Positions 8,657-18,270 are shown, counted from the first letter of the stretch. The stretch: 56,624 nt of DNA from an uncultured Clostridia bacterium (GCA_947631965.1 CANRNL010000016.1:1-56624), one strand, 5' to 3'. Made by a program: numbers and translations. Notes: generated by a model not told the origin, from the sequence alone.

Positions 8657-11272
8657 ATGGCTGAATATACGCCTATGATGAAGCAGTATTTTGAAATAAA
8701 AAAGCAGTACAGCGATTGTATATTGATGTACCGTCTGGGTGATTTTTACGAAATGTTCTTTGAAGATGCGAAAATCGCGTCAAAGGTATTGGAGCTTGTT
8801 TTGACGGGCAAGGACTGCGGGCAGGAGGAGCGCGCGCCGATGTGCGGAGTGCCGTTTCACGCGGTTGACAGCTATATCTCCAAGCTCGTTGCGGCGGGGC
8901 ATAAGGTCGCCATATGCGAGCAGACCGAGGACCCGAAAACAGCCAAGGGAATCGTAAAGCGCGACGTTGTGAGAATTGTCACTCCCGGCACGATTATGGA
9001 TTCGGGCGCGCTGACCGACGACAAGAACAATTATCTGTGCAGCGTATATGTTGACGAAAGCGGAGCGGGCGCGTCGTTTGTGGATATAACGACGGGCGAG
9101 ATAGTTGTTTTCGACTGCCCCGAAAAGGATTACAAGCTGAAAATTTTAAACGAGATGTCGCGTCTGGAGCCCGCGGAGGTAATTATGAATTTGCGGGCGT
9201 ATGAGGATGCGAAGCTGACCGAAGAGATAAACCGCAGATTTGGCTGCAGCGTCGTAAATTATTATAATTGGGCTTACGAAGCCGACTACGCGAAGAATAA
9301 AATCTCGGAGCAGTTCGGAGACAAGCCCGACGCGCTCGATATTGCGGACAAGACGCGCGCGGCGGCGAGCCTCGGCGCTCTGATTACCTATCTCGGAGAT
9401 ACTCAAAAGACCGAGCTTTCCAATATAAAGGAATACGATGTCGAGCTTGACGAGAAGTATATGAAGATAGATATGTTCAGCCTGCGAAACCTTGAGCTTG
9501 TGGAGACGATACGCGAGAAAAAGAGCAAGGGTAGCCTTTTTTATGTGCTGAACAAAACCGAAACCGCGATGGGCGGCAGACTTTTGCGCAAATGGATAAC
9601 CAAGCCGTCGCTAAGCTGCGCCGAGATTCAGCGCAGACATATGGCGGTCGACGAGCTTTTGAAGCAGCCCTTAATATGCGACGATATAACCGAGGCGCTT
9701 AAAAGCGTTCAGGATATTGAGAGAATTATAAGCCGAGTGATGTATAAGACGGTAAGCTGTAAGGAGCTTTTGGCTATATCCTCGTCGCTTTCGGCGCTTC
9801 CGAGAGTGTACGACGCTCTGAAACGCTGCAAAAGCCGCAAGCTCTCGGATATAGCGGGCGGATTTGACACCCTCTCGGATGTTAAAAATATGATTGATGC
9901 GTCGATAAATCCCGAAGCCCCCGCAACTTTAAGAGAGGGCGGGCTGATAAAAACGGGTTATGACGCGGAAATAGACAGACTGAGGAGCGCGATGCGCGAC
10001 GGCGCGGAATGGATAAGGAACATAGCCGAGGAGGAGCGCGAGAAAAACGGAATTAAAAATATAAAGGTAGGATACAACAGAGTATTCGGATATTATATCG
10101 AAGTGAGCAAGGGCAGCATATCCGAGGTGCCGGACTATTTTATAAGGAGGCAGACCCTTGCAAACGCCGAGAGATACATAACGCCTCGGATAAAGGAAAT
10201 AGAGGAAACGGTGACGCAGGCGCGGGAGCAGATAGTGACTATGGAGTACGACGTTTTCTGTCGCATCCGCGACGCGGTGGCGGAGCAGTCCGAGAGAATC
10301 TGCAAAACCGCCGCTCTTATAGCCGAAATCGACGTTTTATGTTCTCTCGCCGAGGTCGCCGAGAAAAACAACTATGTTATGCCGAGCATCAATATGTCGG
10401 ACAAGATAATAATAAAGGACGGCAGACATCCGGTAATCGAGCAGATAAACAAAAAGAATATATTTATTCCGAACGACGTCTCTCTCGACTGCGGAAGCAG
10501 CCAAATATCAATTATAACAGGTCCTAATATGGCGGGAAAATCCACATATATGCGTCAGATTGCGCTGATTGTGATTATGGCGCAGATGGGCAGCTTTGTA
10601 CCCGCCTCATACGCGGAGATTGGTCTGGTGGACAAGATTTTTACGCGCGTCGGCGCGTCGGACGACCTCGCGGCGGGACAGAGTACGTTTATGGTTGAGA
10701 TGAGCGAGGTCGCGTACATACTTGATAACGTGACCAAAAACAGTCTTGTGATTTTAGACGAGATAGGGCGCGGAACAAGCACCTATGACGGTCTTGGGAT
10801 TGCGTGGGCGGTTGTGGAGTACATAGCCGACAAGAAAAAGTGCGGCGCGAAAACGCTTTTTGCAACGCACTATCACGAGCTTACCGAGCTTGAAGAAAAG
10901 ATACCGAACGTCAAAAACTTCTGTATAGCCGCAAAGAAAAGGGGCGACGATATTACGTTCCTGAGAAAAATAATACGCGGCGGCGCGGATGAGAGCTACG
11001 GCGTTGAGGTTGCCGCGCTTGCGGGAGTGAAAAAGTCGGTAATCAGGCGCGCTAAGGAGATAGTTGCCGCGCTTGACGGCAAGGACGACGCGCGGCTGAG
11101 CGCGCCGAAGGCGAGCGCCGAGAAGGAGCAGCCCTCCGCTCAGCTTGAGTTTTCGGGCTTTGAGGACAGCGAAATAATATCTGAGCTGAAAGCGCTCGAT
11201 TTAAACACTATGACACCGATGGAGGCTCAGGCTAAGCTGTTTTATTTTCAGGCGAAAGCAAAAAACGGATAG
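8657..11272 (+). CDS. mutS: DNA mismatch repair protein MutS
   Basis: MutS recognises mismatches and small loops and recruits MutL. The 871-residue product has the full domain set: the N-terminal mismatch-binding domain with the GDFYEMFF motif (Phe-x-Glu wedge), connector, core and clamp, and the C-terminal ATPase with Walker A GPNMAGKST from residue 622 and Walker B LVILDEIGRGTSTYDG. A GGGAGGTGAG site precedes the ATG. It is followed by mutL after 45 bp, so both are expected from one transcript. Confidence 0.99.
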   Translation: MAEYTPMMKQYFEIKKQYSDCILMYRLGDFYEMFFEDAKIASKVLELVLTGKDCGQEERAPMCGVPFHAVDSYISKLVAAGHKVAICEQTEDPKTAKGIVKRDVVRIVTPGTIMDSGALTDDKNNYLCSVYVDESGAGASFVDITTGEIVVFDCPEKDYKLKILNEMSRLEPAEVIMNLRAYEDAKLTEEINRRFGCSVVNYYNWAYEADYAKNKISEQFGDKPDALDIADKTRAAASLGALITYLGDTQKTELSNIKEYDVELDEKYMKIDMFSLRNLELVETIREKKSKGSLFYVLNKTETAMGGRLLRKWITKPSLSCAEIQRRHMAVDELLKQPLICDDITEALKSVQDIERIISRVMYKTVSCKELLAISSSLSALPRVYDALKRCKSRKLSDIAGGFDTLSDVKNMIDASINPEAPATLREGGLIKTGYDAEIDRLRSAMRDGAEWIRNIAEEEREKNGIKNIKVGYNRVFGYYIEVSKGSISEVPDYFIRRQTLANAERYITPRIKEIEETVTQAREQIVTMEYDVFCRIRDAVAEQSERICKTAALIAEIDVLCSLAEVAEKNNYVMPSINMSDKIIIKDGRHPVIEQINKKNIFIPNDVSLDCGSSQISIITGPNMAGKSTYMRQIALIVIMAQMGSFVPASYAEIGLVDKIFTRVGASDDLAAGQSTFMVEMSEVAYILDNVTKNSLVILDEIGRGTSTYDGLGIAWAVVEYIADKKKCGAKTLFATHYHELTELEEKIPNVKNFCIAAKKRGDDITFLRKIIRGGADESYGVEVAALAGVKKSVIRRAKEIVAALDGKDDARLSAPKASAEKEQPSAQLEFSGFEDSEIISELKALDLNTMTPMEAQAKLFYFQAKAKNG

Positions 11273-11317
11273 AATATTTTATCAAACCTATTAAACTTTA
11301 AAGGCGGGTGAAAAACA

Positions 11318-13183
11318 ATGCCCCAAATACGCGTTTTGTCGCAGCAGACCGCGGATAAGATTGCGGCGGGAGAGGTCGCGGAGCGCCCTTCCTCGGTCGT
11401 TAAGGAGCTTGCGGAAAATTCAATTGACGCGGGAGCCGACAGAATCACGGTCGAAATACGCGACGGCGGAATTAGGCTGATATGCGTGACCGACAACGGC
11501 TGCGGAATAGCCAAGGAGGACGCGCAAATCGCGTTTTTGCGCCACGCCACGAGCAAGATAAGAGAGATAGGAGATTTGGAAAATATCGGAACGATGGGCT
11601 TCAGAGGCGAGGCGCTGGCGAGTATTTGCGCCGTTTCGGAAGTGGAGATGATAACGCGCACCGAGGGCGAAGAAGAGGGAACATATGTAAAGGCGGAGCG
11701 CGGAAAAATCGTATCCACAGGCGAGATAGCCTGCAACCGAGGCACGGTTCTGAGCGTAAAAAACTTGTTTATGAACGTGCCCGCGCGAATGAAGTTTTTG
11801 AAGAAAAATTCTACCGAGAGCGGTTATGTCGCGGACGTGCTGGGCAGGATAGCGCTCTCCAAGCCCGACATAGCCATAAAATACATCTGTGACGACAAAG
11901 AGGTTTTTGCGACATCGGGCGACGGAAATCTAATCAATGCAATTTTAAAGATATACGGCAGAGAGTGTGCGGAGAACGTTATAGAGCTTGACTATTCGGA
12001 GGACGGCGTACGAGTGTTTGGAGTTATAGGCAAACCCGAAATTTCGCGCGGGAACCGAACAAGGCAGACGCTTTTTGTCAACGGGCGGTATATAAAGAAC
12101 CACGTTGTTTCAAAGGTGGTCGAGGAAGCGTACAGAAATATGCTTATGGTAGGGCGCTTTCCATTCTTTATACTTAACATAGAGCTAAGTCCTCAGCTTG
12201 TGGATGTTAATGTCCACCCCGCAAAAACCGAGATTAAGTTTGCCAACGAAAAGAAGATTTACGATATTGTATATCACGCGGTAAAGGGGCGGCTTTCGGG
12301 CGTTGAACGCCGACCGAGCGCGTCCGATAAGACGGACGGCGCATCTTTTGAGCTTGCAAAACCGACCAATGCGGCGGAGCCTGCTCAGTTTAAGCTGAAT
12401 TTAACGCCGAAAATTGAGCCCGTTTCCCGCTCTGCGGTTGCGGGATTTATGAAAAACACCGTTCCCGAAGCAAAAGAGGAGGGTGGCGCTCCGCTCCACG
12501 GTCTTTCGGATATTTCGGCGGATAAGAGATATATAGTGGACGACAGAGTGAAAAACAAAAGCGTAGATGACGAGCTGCCGTTTGAGATTGTGGAGGAATA
12601 TGACGATTATAAAATAGTGGGTCAGCTTTTTTCGACATATATTGTCGCCGAAAAGGGCGACAGCGTGTTCTTTATTGACCAGCACGCCGCGCACGAGCGG
12701 CTCAATTTTGAAAAGCTGATGTCCGAGTATTCCGAAAGAAAGGTTTTGTCGCAGCAGCTTTTGGTGCCTGTTGTGGTGGATTTGAGCCAAAGCGAAATGA
12801 GAACGCTGTCCGAAAGTGCGGAATACTTTTCAAACCTCGGCTTTGTTATAGAGGAATTCGGCGTAAATTCGGCTATTGTAAGGCAGACTCCCGTCGATTT
12901 GCCGGAGCTGTCCTTAAAACAACTCATATATAACCTTATTGACGCTGTCGGAGAAAACAGGAAGCACGCCGTACCCAATTTTGAAGAAAAAATCGTGGAT
13001 ATGGTTTCCTGCAAGTCGGCTATCAAGGCAAACAGGAAGTTAAGCACCGAAGAAGCCGAGATTTTGCTAAAGCGGCTTGACGCGCTTTTGGAAAGGGGAA
13101 TCAGCACCTGCCCGCACGGCAGACCGATAAGAGTTGAAATGACAAAGACCGATTTTGAAAAAATGTTTAAGAGAATTACATAA
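11318..13183 (+). CDS. mutL: DNA mismatch repair protein MutL (endonuclease type)
   Basis: MutL couples mismatch recognition to strand incision. The 621-residue product has an N-terminal GHKL ATPase domain (ELAENSIDAGA and GFRGEAL motifs), a variable linker around residues 330-440, and a C-terminal dimerisation/endonuclease domain. The metal-site motif begins DQHAAHER at residue 454, with CKSAIKA and CPHGRP further on. These motifs mark the nicking MutL found in bacteria without MutH. It is the last gene of the pncB-to-mutL run. Confidence 0.98.
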   Translation: MPQIRVLSQQTADKIAAGEVAERPSSVVKELAENSIDAGADRITVEIRDGGIRLICVTDNGCGIAKEDAQIAFLRHATSKIREIGDLENIGTMGFRGEALASICAVSEVEMITRTEGEEEGTYVKAERGKIVSTGEIACNRGTVLSVKNLFMNVPARMKFLKKNSTESGYVADVLGRIALSKPDIAIKYICDDKEVFATSGDGNLINAILKIYGRECAENVIELDYSEDGVRVFGVIGKPEISRGNRTRQTLFVNGRYIKNHVVSKVVEEAYRNMLMVGRFPFFILNIELSPQLVDVNVHPAKTEIKFANEKKIYDIVYHAVKGRLSGVERRPSASDKTDGASFELAKPTNAAEPAQFKLNLTPKIEPVSRSAVAGFMKNTVPEAKEEGGAPLHGLSDISADKRYIVDDRVKNKSVDDELPFEIVEEYDDYKIVGQLFSTYIVAEKGDSVFFIDQHAAHERLNFEKLMSEYSERKVLSQQLLVPVVVDLSQSEMRTLSESAEYFSNLGFVIEEFGVNSAIVRQTPVDLPELSLKQLIYNLIDAVGENRKHAVPNFEEKIVDMVSCKSAIKANRKLSTEEAEILLKRLDALLERGISTCPHGRPIRVEMTKTDFEKMFKRIT

Positions 13184-13212
13184 ACGGCTTTGAATTGACA
13201 TTTTTTTATTGC

Positions 13213-13307
13213 TGTTTGTGATAAATTATATTTTGCGGACAGATATTTTAAATAAATTTCATAAAAGTCTATGGAAATAGTAGACAATTTGAAATGTTTG
13301 TGATAAA
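13213..13307 (+). repeat. 13-bp direct repeat upstream of rnhA
   Basis: TGTTTGTGATAAA occurs exactly at 13213-13225 and 13295-13307, 82 bp apart in the mutL-rnhA gap. The second copy runs into the -10 box of the rnhA promoter; the first is preceded by a TTGACA at 13195-13200 with no well-spaced -10. It could be a duplicated promoter segment or a pair of regulator sites. Confidence 0.6.
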
Positions 13308-13309
13308 AT
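13281..13309 (+). promoter_or_regulatory. promoter of rnhA
   Basis: TAGACA (13281-13286) and TAAAAT (13304-13309) are spaced by 17 bp and lie about 20 bp before the rnhA start, so the leader is very short. Confidence 0.6.
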
Positions 13310-13328
13310 AGACAATCGGAGATAAGAT

Positions 13329-13769
13329 ATGAGCTTAAAAAAGGTTGAGTTATATACCGACGGCGCGTGCAGCGGAAACCCCGGTCCGGGCGGCTGGGGA
13401 GTTATTTTGAAGTATAAAGATGCGGAGCGCGAAATGTCGGGCGGCGAGGCGGAAACCACGAATAACCGTATGGAGATAACCGCGGTAATCGAGGGACTTC
13501 GCGCACTTAAAGAACCCTGCTCGGTAGACGTTTACAGCGACTCAAAATATGTTGTTGACGCGGTGAATCTGGGCTGGGTATTCAAATGGAAGGCTAACGG
13601 CTGGATGCGTAACAAGAAGGAAAAGGCTCTGAATCCTAAACTTTGGGATGAGCTTTTGTCTCTTCTTGAAATCCATAATGTTACGTTTCACTGGGTAAAG
13701 GGGCATAACGGACACCCCGAAAACGAAAGGTGCGACGCTCTGGCGGTTGCCGAGATAAAAAAACAGTGA
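13329..13769 (+). CDS. rnhA: ribonuclease HI
   Basis: The enzyme cuts the RNA strand of RNA-DNA hybrids. At 146 residues it is a standard RNase HI with no N-terminal hybrid-binding domain. The catalytic acids lie in [11 protein letters not shown] (Asp11), [10 protein letters not shown] (Glu), VYSDSKYV (Asp) and NERCDALA (Asp), all present. The basic-protrusion segment with [13 protein letters not shown] is also there. The ATG follows a GGAG site and its own promoter. It stands between mutL and nifS on the same strand. Confidence 0.97.
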   Translation: MSLKKVELYTDGACSGNPGPGGWGVILKYKDAEREMSGGEAETTNNRMEITAVIEGLRALKEPCSVDVYSDSKYVVDAVNLGWVFKWKANGWMRNKKEKALNPKLWDELLSLLEIHNVTFHWVKGHNGHPENERCDALAVAEIKKQ

Positions 13770-13778
13770 GAGGTATCA

Positions 13779-13806
13779 GGCGGAGAAAGTATAACGCTTC
13801 TCCGCC
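13779..13806 (+). other. hairpin between rnhA and nifS
   Basis: GGCGGAGAA at 13779-13787 pairs with TTCTCCGCC at 13798-13806 around a 10-base loop. No T-run follows, so it is not a clear intrinsic terminator. It may protect an mRNA end or act in the nifS leader. Confidence 0.5.
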
Positions 13807-13844
13807 GTGCAAATAATAATCAGAGCCGAAAGGAAGGGTTTGCA

Positions 13845-15026
13845 ATGGATAAGAGAATATATGTGGATCACTCGGCAACAACGCCGGTACTTCCGCAGGT
13901 GCTTGAAAAAATGCTTCCGTATTTTACCGAGAATTTCGGAAACGCGTCAAGCATATATTCGGAAGGACGCGACGCAAAGCGCGCGATCGAAGCCGCAAGA
14001 GAGAAGGTGGCGAAGGCGATAGGCGCTGACGCGTCGGAAATATTTTTCACGGGCTGCGGAACCGAGGCGGATAACTGGGCTGTTCGCGGCACGGCGTATG
14101 CCAACCGCGCAAAGGGCAACCATATAATCACATCAAGCGTAGAGCATCACGCGGTGCTTCACACCTGTCAAAGTCTTGAAAAAGAGGGCTTTGAAGTGAC
14201 ATATCTGCCCGTTGACGAGTTCGGCAGGGTGTCGCCGGACGACGTTAAGGCGGCTATAACCGACAAAACTATATTGATTACGATTATGTTTGCCAACAAC
14301 GAGATAGGCACAATAATGCCGATTGAAAAAATCGCAAAGGTCGCCGAAGATGCCGGAGTTCCGTTCCACACCGACGCAGTTCAGGCGATAGGACTTGTGC
14401 CGATTGATGTGAGCAAGGTTAACATAAGTATGCTTTCGATGAGTGCGCACAAGTTTGGCGGTCCTAAGGGAATAGGCGCGCTTTATGTGAAAAAGGGAAC
14501 GAAGCTAAACAACTTTATGAACGGCGGCGCACAGGAGCGAAACAAGCGTGCGGGTACCGAAAACACCCCCGCAATCGTAGGTATGGGAGAGGCGATAGAG
14601 ATTGCAACGGCTGACATAGAGGGAAAAGCCAAAAAGCTCTCTGCGCTCCGCGACGCATATATCGAAAAGGTTTTGAGCAAGATACCGTACTCGCATCTTA
14701 ACGGACATCCTACCGAGCGTCTTGCGTCAAACGCAAATATATCGTTTGAGTTTATCGAGGGCGAGGGTATGCTCCTCAGCCTTGATATGAAAGGAATCGC
14801 CGCGTCGAGCGGAAGCGCATGTACTTCGGGCTCTCTTGACCCGTCGCACGTTTTGCTTGCGATAGGTTTAAAGCACGAGGAGGCTCACGGTTCGCTCCGC
14901 GTCACATTCGGTGAGGAAAATACAATGGAGGACGTGGACTATATAGTTGACAATCTCGCGGTTATTGTTGAGCGTTTGCGCTCAATGTCGCCGCTCTATG
15001 AGGAATTTGTTAAAAACGCCAAATAA
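13845..15026 (+). CDS. nifS: cysteine desulfurase (NifS/IscS type)
   Basis: This pyridoxal-phosphate enzyme takes sulfur from cysteine as a persulfide for Fe-S clusters and tRNA thiolation. The 393-residue product has the PLP lysine in SMSAHKFGGPKG (Lys203) and the reactive cysteine in SSGSACTSGS (Cys326). The N-terminus, DHSATTPVLPQVLEKM, is typical of the NifS-like group in Clostridia. A GGAAGG site precedes the ATG. It is followed by nifU and mnmA, giving donor, scaffold and user in one operon. Confidence 0.96.
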   Translation: MDKRIYVDHSATTPVLPQVLEKMLPYFTENFGNASSIYSEGRDAKRAIEAAREKVAKAIGADASEIFFTGCGTEADNWAVRGTAYANRAKGNHIITSSVEHHAVLHTCQSLEKEGFEVTYLPVDEFGRVSPDDVKAAITDKTILITIMFANNEIGTIMPIEKIAKVAEDAGVPFHTDAVQAIGLVPIDVSKVNISMLSMSAHKFGGPKGIGALYVKKGTKLNNFMNGGAQERNKRAGTENTPAIVGMGEAIEIATADIEGKAKKLSALRDAYIEKVLSKIPYSHLNGHPTERLASNANISFEFIEGEGMLLSLDMKGIAASSGSACTSGSLDPSHVLLAIGLKHEEAHGSLRVTFGEENTMEDVDYIVDNLAVIVERLRSMSPLYEEFVKNAK

Positions 15027-15040
15027 GGAGGAAAAGTACA

Positions 15041-15484
15041 ATGCTTTACAGCGAAAAGGTTATGGACCATTTCACCAATCCGAGAAACGTAGGTGAAATA
15101 GAGGACGCAAGCGGAGTAGGACAGGTGGGAAATCCGAAATGCGGCGATATTATGAAGATGTATATGAAAATCAACGACGATACCGGCGTTATAGAGGACG
15201 TTAAATTTAAGACGTTCGGCTGCGGCGCGGCTATCGCGACGAGCAGTATGGCGACCGAGATGATAAAGGGCAAGACGATAGACGAGGCGCTCAAGGTCAC
15301 AAACTTGGCTGTTGCCGAGGCTCTTGACGGTCTTCCACCCATTAAGATGCACTGCTCCAACCTCGCGCAGGAGGCTATCCACGCGACGCTTTCGGATTAT
15401 TACGCGAAAAAGGGTATAGAGCCTCCCGAAGGACTTTTGCAGTGCGACGGCTGCTGCGGCTGCGACAAAGAGGACGCCGAGTAA
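15041..15484 (+). CDS. nifU: Fe-S cluster scaffold protein NifU/IscU, with Cys-rich tail
   Basis: The protein is a scaffold on which NifS sulfur and iron are assembled into clusters. At 147 residues it is an IscU/NifU-N domain with the three cluster cysteines at Cys34 (NPKCGD), Cys61 (FGCGAA) and Cys105 (HCSNLA). Beyond the standard fold it ends in CDGCCGCDKEDAE, a four-cysteine tail absent from Escherichia coli IscU. The tail may be an extra metal or persulfide site. It begins 14 bp after nifS with an AGGAGG site and abuts mnmA. Confidence 0.95.
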   Translation: MLYSEKVMDHFTNPRNVGEIEDASGVGQVGNPKCGDIMKMYMKINDDTGVIEDVKFKTFGCGAAIATSSMATEMIKGKTIDEALKVTNLAVAEALDGLPPIKMHCSNLAQEAIHATLSDYYAKKGIEPPEGLLQCDGCCGCDKEDAE

Positions 15485-16564
15485 ATGAAAAAGGTCGTAA
15501 TAGGAATGTCGGGCGGAGTTGACAGCAGCGTTGCGGCTCTGCTTTTAAAGGAGCGGGGGTATGACGTTATAGGCGTTACCATGCGCCTTTGGGACGGCGA
15601 GAATATCGACGGAGAAATTGCGGAGTCCGCCTGTTGCTCGCTTTCCGCGGTCGAGGACGCGAGACGCGTTGCCTTCGCCATTGATATTCCGTATTATGTT
15701 TTGGACTTTCGGGCGGATTTTGAAAAATATGTGATTGATTATTTCGTGAAGTCTTACATAGACGCAAAAACGCCCAACCCCTGCATCGCCTGCAACCGTT
15801 TCATCAAGTTTGACGCACTTTTGAGCAAGGCGGAGGCGATAGGCGCGGACTATATTGCGACGGGGCATTATGCAAAAGTCGAATTTTCGGAAAAGTACCG
15901 ACGTTATCTCCTTAAAAAGTCGGCATTTTGCGATAAGGACCAGACCTATGCCCTGTATTCCTTAAATCAGCGCAGTCTTTCAAAAATTCTTATGCCGATA
16001 GGAGATTTCCGCAAGGAGCAGGTGAGGGAGATTGCCGCAAAGCACGGCCTTCCGGTTGCCGATAAGCCCGACAGTCAGGAAATTTGCTTTGTGCCCGATA
16101 ACGATTATGCGGGTTTTATAAAGAGACGGACGGGCAGTATGGGCAAAACCGGAAATTTTGTCGATAAAGACGGCAATATTTTAGCTACGCACAAGGGAAT
16201 TGCAAACTACACGATAGGTCAGCGCAAGGGTCTCGGAATTGCGCTCGGCGAGCCTATGTTTGTGACTAAAATAGACGCGGAGAGCGGCGACGTAACTCTT
16301 GAGAAAAAGGGCGGAGAATTTTCAAAGGAATTAACGGCGCACAGCCTCAACCTCATACCGTTTGACGATTTTGACGGCGAAATGAGAGTCAGGGCGAAGG
16401 TGCGCTATGCCGCCAAGGAAGCCGACGCGTCGGTAAAAAAGCTCGGCGGCGGTCGGGTGCGGGTCGTCTTTGACGAGCCGCAGAGAGCCGTAACGCCGGG
16501 TCAGGCGGTCGTGTTCTACGAGCCGAGCGGTGACGTTGTGATAGGCGGCGCGGTGATTGAATAA
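15485..16564 (+). CDS. mnmA: tRNA-specific 2-thiouridylase
   Basis: MnmA adds sulfur to U34 of tRNAs for Lys, Glu and Gln. The 359-residue product has the PP-loop GMSGGVDSS at the N-terminus, the catalytic cysteines Cys100 in NPCIACNRF and Cys201 in SQEICFVPD, and a C-terminal beta-barrel. Its ATG directly follows the nifU stop, so it is translated from the same mRNA as its sulfur supply. A strong terminator follows. Confidence 0.97.
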   Translation: MKKVVIGMSGGVDSSVAALLLKERGYDVIGVTMRLWDGENIDGEIAESACCSLSAVEDARRVAFAIDIPYYVLDFRADFEKYVIDYFVKSYIDAKTPNPCIACNRFIKFDALLSKAEAIGADYIATGHYAKVEFSEKYRRYLLKKSAFCDKDQTYALYSLNQRSLSKILMPIGDFRKEQVREIAAKHGLPVADKPDSQEICFVPDNDYAGFIKRRTGSMGKTGNFVDKDGNILATHKGIANYTIGQRKGLGIALGEPMFVTKIDAESGDVTLEKKGGEFSKELTAHSLNLIPFDDFDGEMRVRAKVRYAAKEADASVKKLGGGRVRVVFDEPQRAVTPGQAVVFYEPSGDVVIGGAVIE

Positions 16565-16608
16565 AAAATACTCTCGCTTTGACATTTATCGGCGAGAGTT
16601 TTTTTATT
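16565..16608. terminator. bidirectional terminator between mnmA and the ttcA-like gene
   Basis: ACTCTCGC (16570-16577) pairs with GCGAGAGT (16592-16599). A T-run follows on the plus strand, and an A-run precedes it that serves as a T-run for the minus strand. It lies between convergent genes and can serve both. Confidence 0.85.
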
Positions 16609-16614
16609 TAGCCG

Positions 16615-17472
16615 TTACTCTAAAGAATTGTCCTGCGCGTTAAATCTCTCCAGAAACGAGTGAGCCTCACCCTCTGACTTATAGCCCGCGAAGGTGTCAA
16701 GGCAGACAGCGTGTATGCTGTTGAAAATGCTTTTCTCGATTTGAGGATTGTCTTGCTTTAGACGCTCTATAAGCTGCTTGACCTCCTGCCGTTTGGAAGC
16801 TCCGTCGCCGCTGTCGAGGCTTAGATTTTCGGTAAATCGGCACGCGCATCTGATGAACTCCAGATTATTGTACCGCTCCCATGCCAAAATATCGCTTTCG
16901 CAGATGCAGTACATCGGTCTTATCAGCGTCATACCGCTGAAATTCGTGCTGTGCAGTTTAGGGAGCATACCTTGGAGCTGTGAGCCGTAAAACATTCCGA
17001 TAAGCGTGGTTTCTATAACATCGCTTAAATGGTGACCCAATGCGATTTTGTTGCATCCGAGCGACTGCGCCTTGTTGTAGAGGTGCCCGCGTCTCATTCG
17101 CGCGCAAAGATAACAGGGCGACTGATCGGTGCTGTTTGCGACCTCAAAAATATCGGTTTCAAATATCGTGACGGGAATATGCAAAAGCGCCGCGTTGCTT
17201 TCGATTTTCCGACGGTTGATTTCGTTATATCCGGGGTCCATAACCAGAAACAAAAGCTCGAAAGGAACGTCGCTGTGGCGTTGAAGCTCCTGGAGCAGCT
17301 TCGCCATAAGCATAGAGTCCTTGCCGCCTGAGATACACACGGCAATTTTGTCTCCGCTTTGGATAAGCTCGTATCGCTTAACGGCGGCGATAAAAGGGTT
17401 CCAAAGGGACTTTCGGAATTTTGTGATAATGCTGCGCTCAATCAACTGATATTCTTCCAAGTTTCTTTTCAT
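16615..17472 (-). CDS. TtcA-family tRNA thiolation protein
   Basis: The 285-residue product is a PP-loop ATPase of the TtcA family, which thiolates cytidine 32 (or related positions) of tRNA using a 4Fe-4S cluster. The PP-loop reads CISGGKDSM. A CxxC pair lies in CYLCARMRRG and a third candidate cluster ligand in IRCACRF, which matches the C-x2-C plus distal Cys pattern of TtcA. The ATG at 17472 lies eight bases after GGGGAG; a TTG two codons earlier is less likely. It is the last gene of an IscR-like/TcdA-like/TtcA-like operon. The exact tRNA target cannot be read from the sequence. Confidence 0.85.
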   Translation of the reverse strand: MKRNLEEYQLIERSIITKFRKSLWNPFIAAVKRYELIQSGDKIAVCISGGKDSMLMAKLLQELQRHSDVPFELLFLVMDPGYNEINRRKIESNAALLHIPVTIFETDIFEVANSTDQSPCYLCARMRRGHLYNKAQSLGCNKIALGHHLSDVIETTLIGMFYGSQLQGMLPKLHSTNFSGMTLIRPMYCICESDILAWERYNNLEFIRCACRFTENLSLDSGDGASKRQEVKQLIERLKQDNPQIEKSIFNSIHAVCLDTFAGYKSEGEAHSFLERFNAQDNSLE

Positions 17473-17496
17473 CTGCAAAACTCCCCGTAAAATAAA

Positions 17497-18270
17497 TCAC
17501 ACTGTTTCCCGACCGTTCCAATGAATCAAATCCTTTATAACCTCTCCGGCAATAATCAGCCCGACGACCGACGGCACGAACGCGTTGCTCCCCGGAATTT
17601 GCCGCCGAGCGCGCTTCTCTGATGTATCCGAGGCGGAGCCGCGCTCTGCTTCAAGGTCGTTCTCGGTATCGCCAAAGAGCGGCTTTAGCGGTTTTTCTTT
17701 TGAATATACGACTTTCAGCTTTTTAACTCCTCTGCGCTTCAATTCGTACCGCATAACCTTGGCGAGCGGGCATACCGACGTTTTGTAGATGTCGGCGACC
17801 TCGAAAGAGGCGGGGTCCATTTTGTTCCCCGCTCCCATCGCGCTGATTATGGGCGTGCCGACTTTCTCGGCGTTTATAACAAGCTCTATTTTGCCTGTTA
17901 CAGTGTCAATCGCGTCCACAATATAATCATAGTCGTTAAAATCAAATTGAGCCGATGTTTCCGGAGTGTAAAAGGTCTTAAATGTGCGTACCTTGGTATT
18001 CGGATTGATTTGAGAAATCCTTTCTTCGGCGACGTCGACCTTGTACTTCCCTACAGTGTCGAGAGTGGCGTATATTTGGCGGTTGATATTGGTGAGGCAT
18101 ACCTTATCGTTGTCAATCAAATCGACCGCGCCGATACCGCTCCGAACCAACGCCTCCACGGTATAGCCGCCGACTCCTCCGATGCCGAACACGGCAACGC
18201 GGGAGGAAGCGAGCGTTTCCATAGCGGATTTCCCGAATAACAGCTCCGTTCTCGAAAATTGATTTAACAT
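17497..18270 (-). CDS. tcdA: tRNA threonylcarbamoyladenosine dehydratase (TcdA/ThiF family)
   Basis: This 257-residue E1-like enzyme is expected to cyclise t6A37 of tRNA to ct6A with ATP. It shows the Rossmann ATP-binding motif VFGIGGVGGYTVEAL near the N-terminus, the conserved DNDKVCLTNINRQ segment of ThiF/MoeB proteins, and DAIDTVTGK. Only scattered cysteines are present, and no zinc-binding CxxC pairs are seen, as usual for TcdA. The GAGGTG site lies eight bases before the ATG. Its neighbours on both sides also act on tRNA or sulfur, which supports TcdA over MoeB or ThiF. Confidence 0.88.
   Translation of the reverse strand: MLNQFSRTELLFGKSAMETLASSRVAVFGIGGVGGYTVEALVRSGIGAVDLIDNDKVCLTNINRQIYATLDTVGKYKVDVAEERISQINPNTKVRTFKTFYTPETSAQFDFNDYDYIVDAIDTVTGKIELVINAEKVGTPIISAMGAGNKMDPASFEVADIYKTSVCPLAKVMRYELKRRGVKKLKVVYSKEKPLKPLFGDTENDLEAERGSASDTSEKRARRQIPGSNAFVPSVVGLIIAGEVIKDLIHWNGRETV

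Noticed and set aside
13779..13806. Intrinsic terminator after rnhA
   Set aside because: The stem is good, but no T-run follows, so I list it only as a hairpin.
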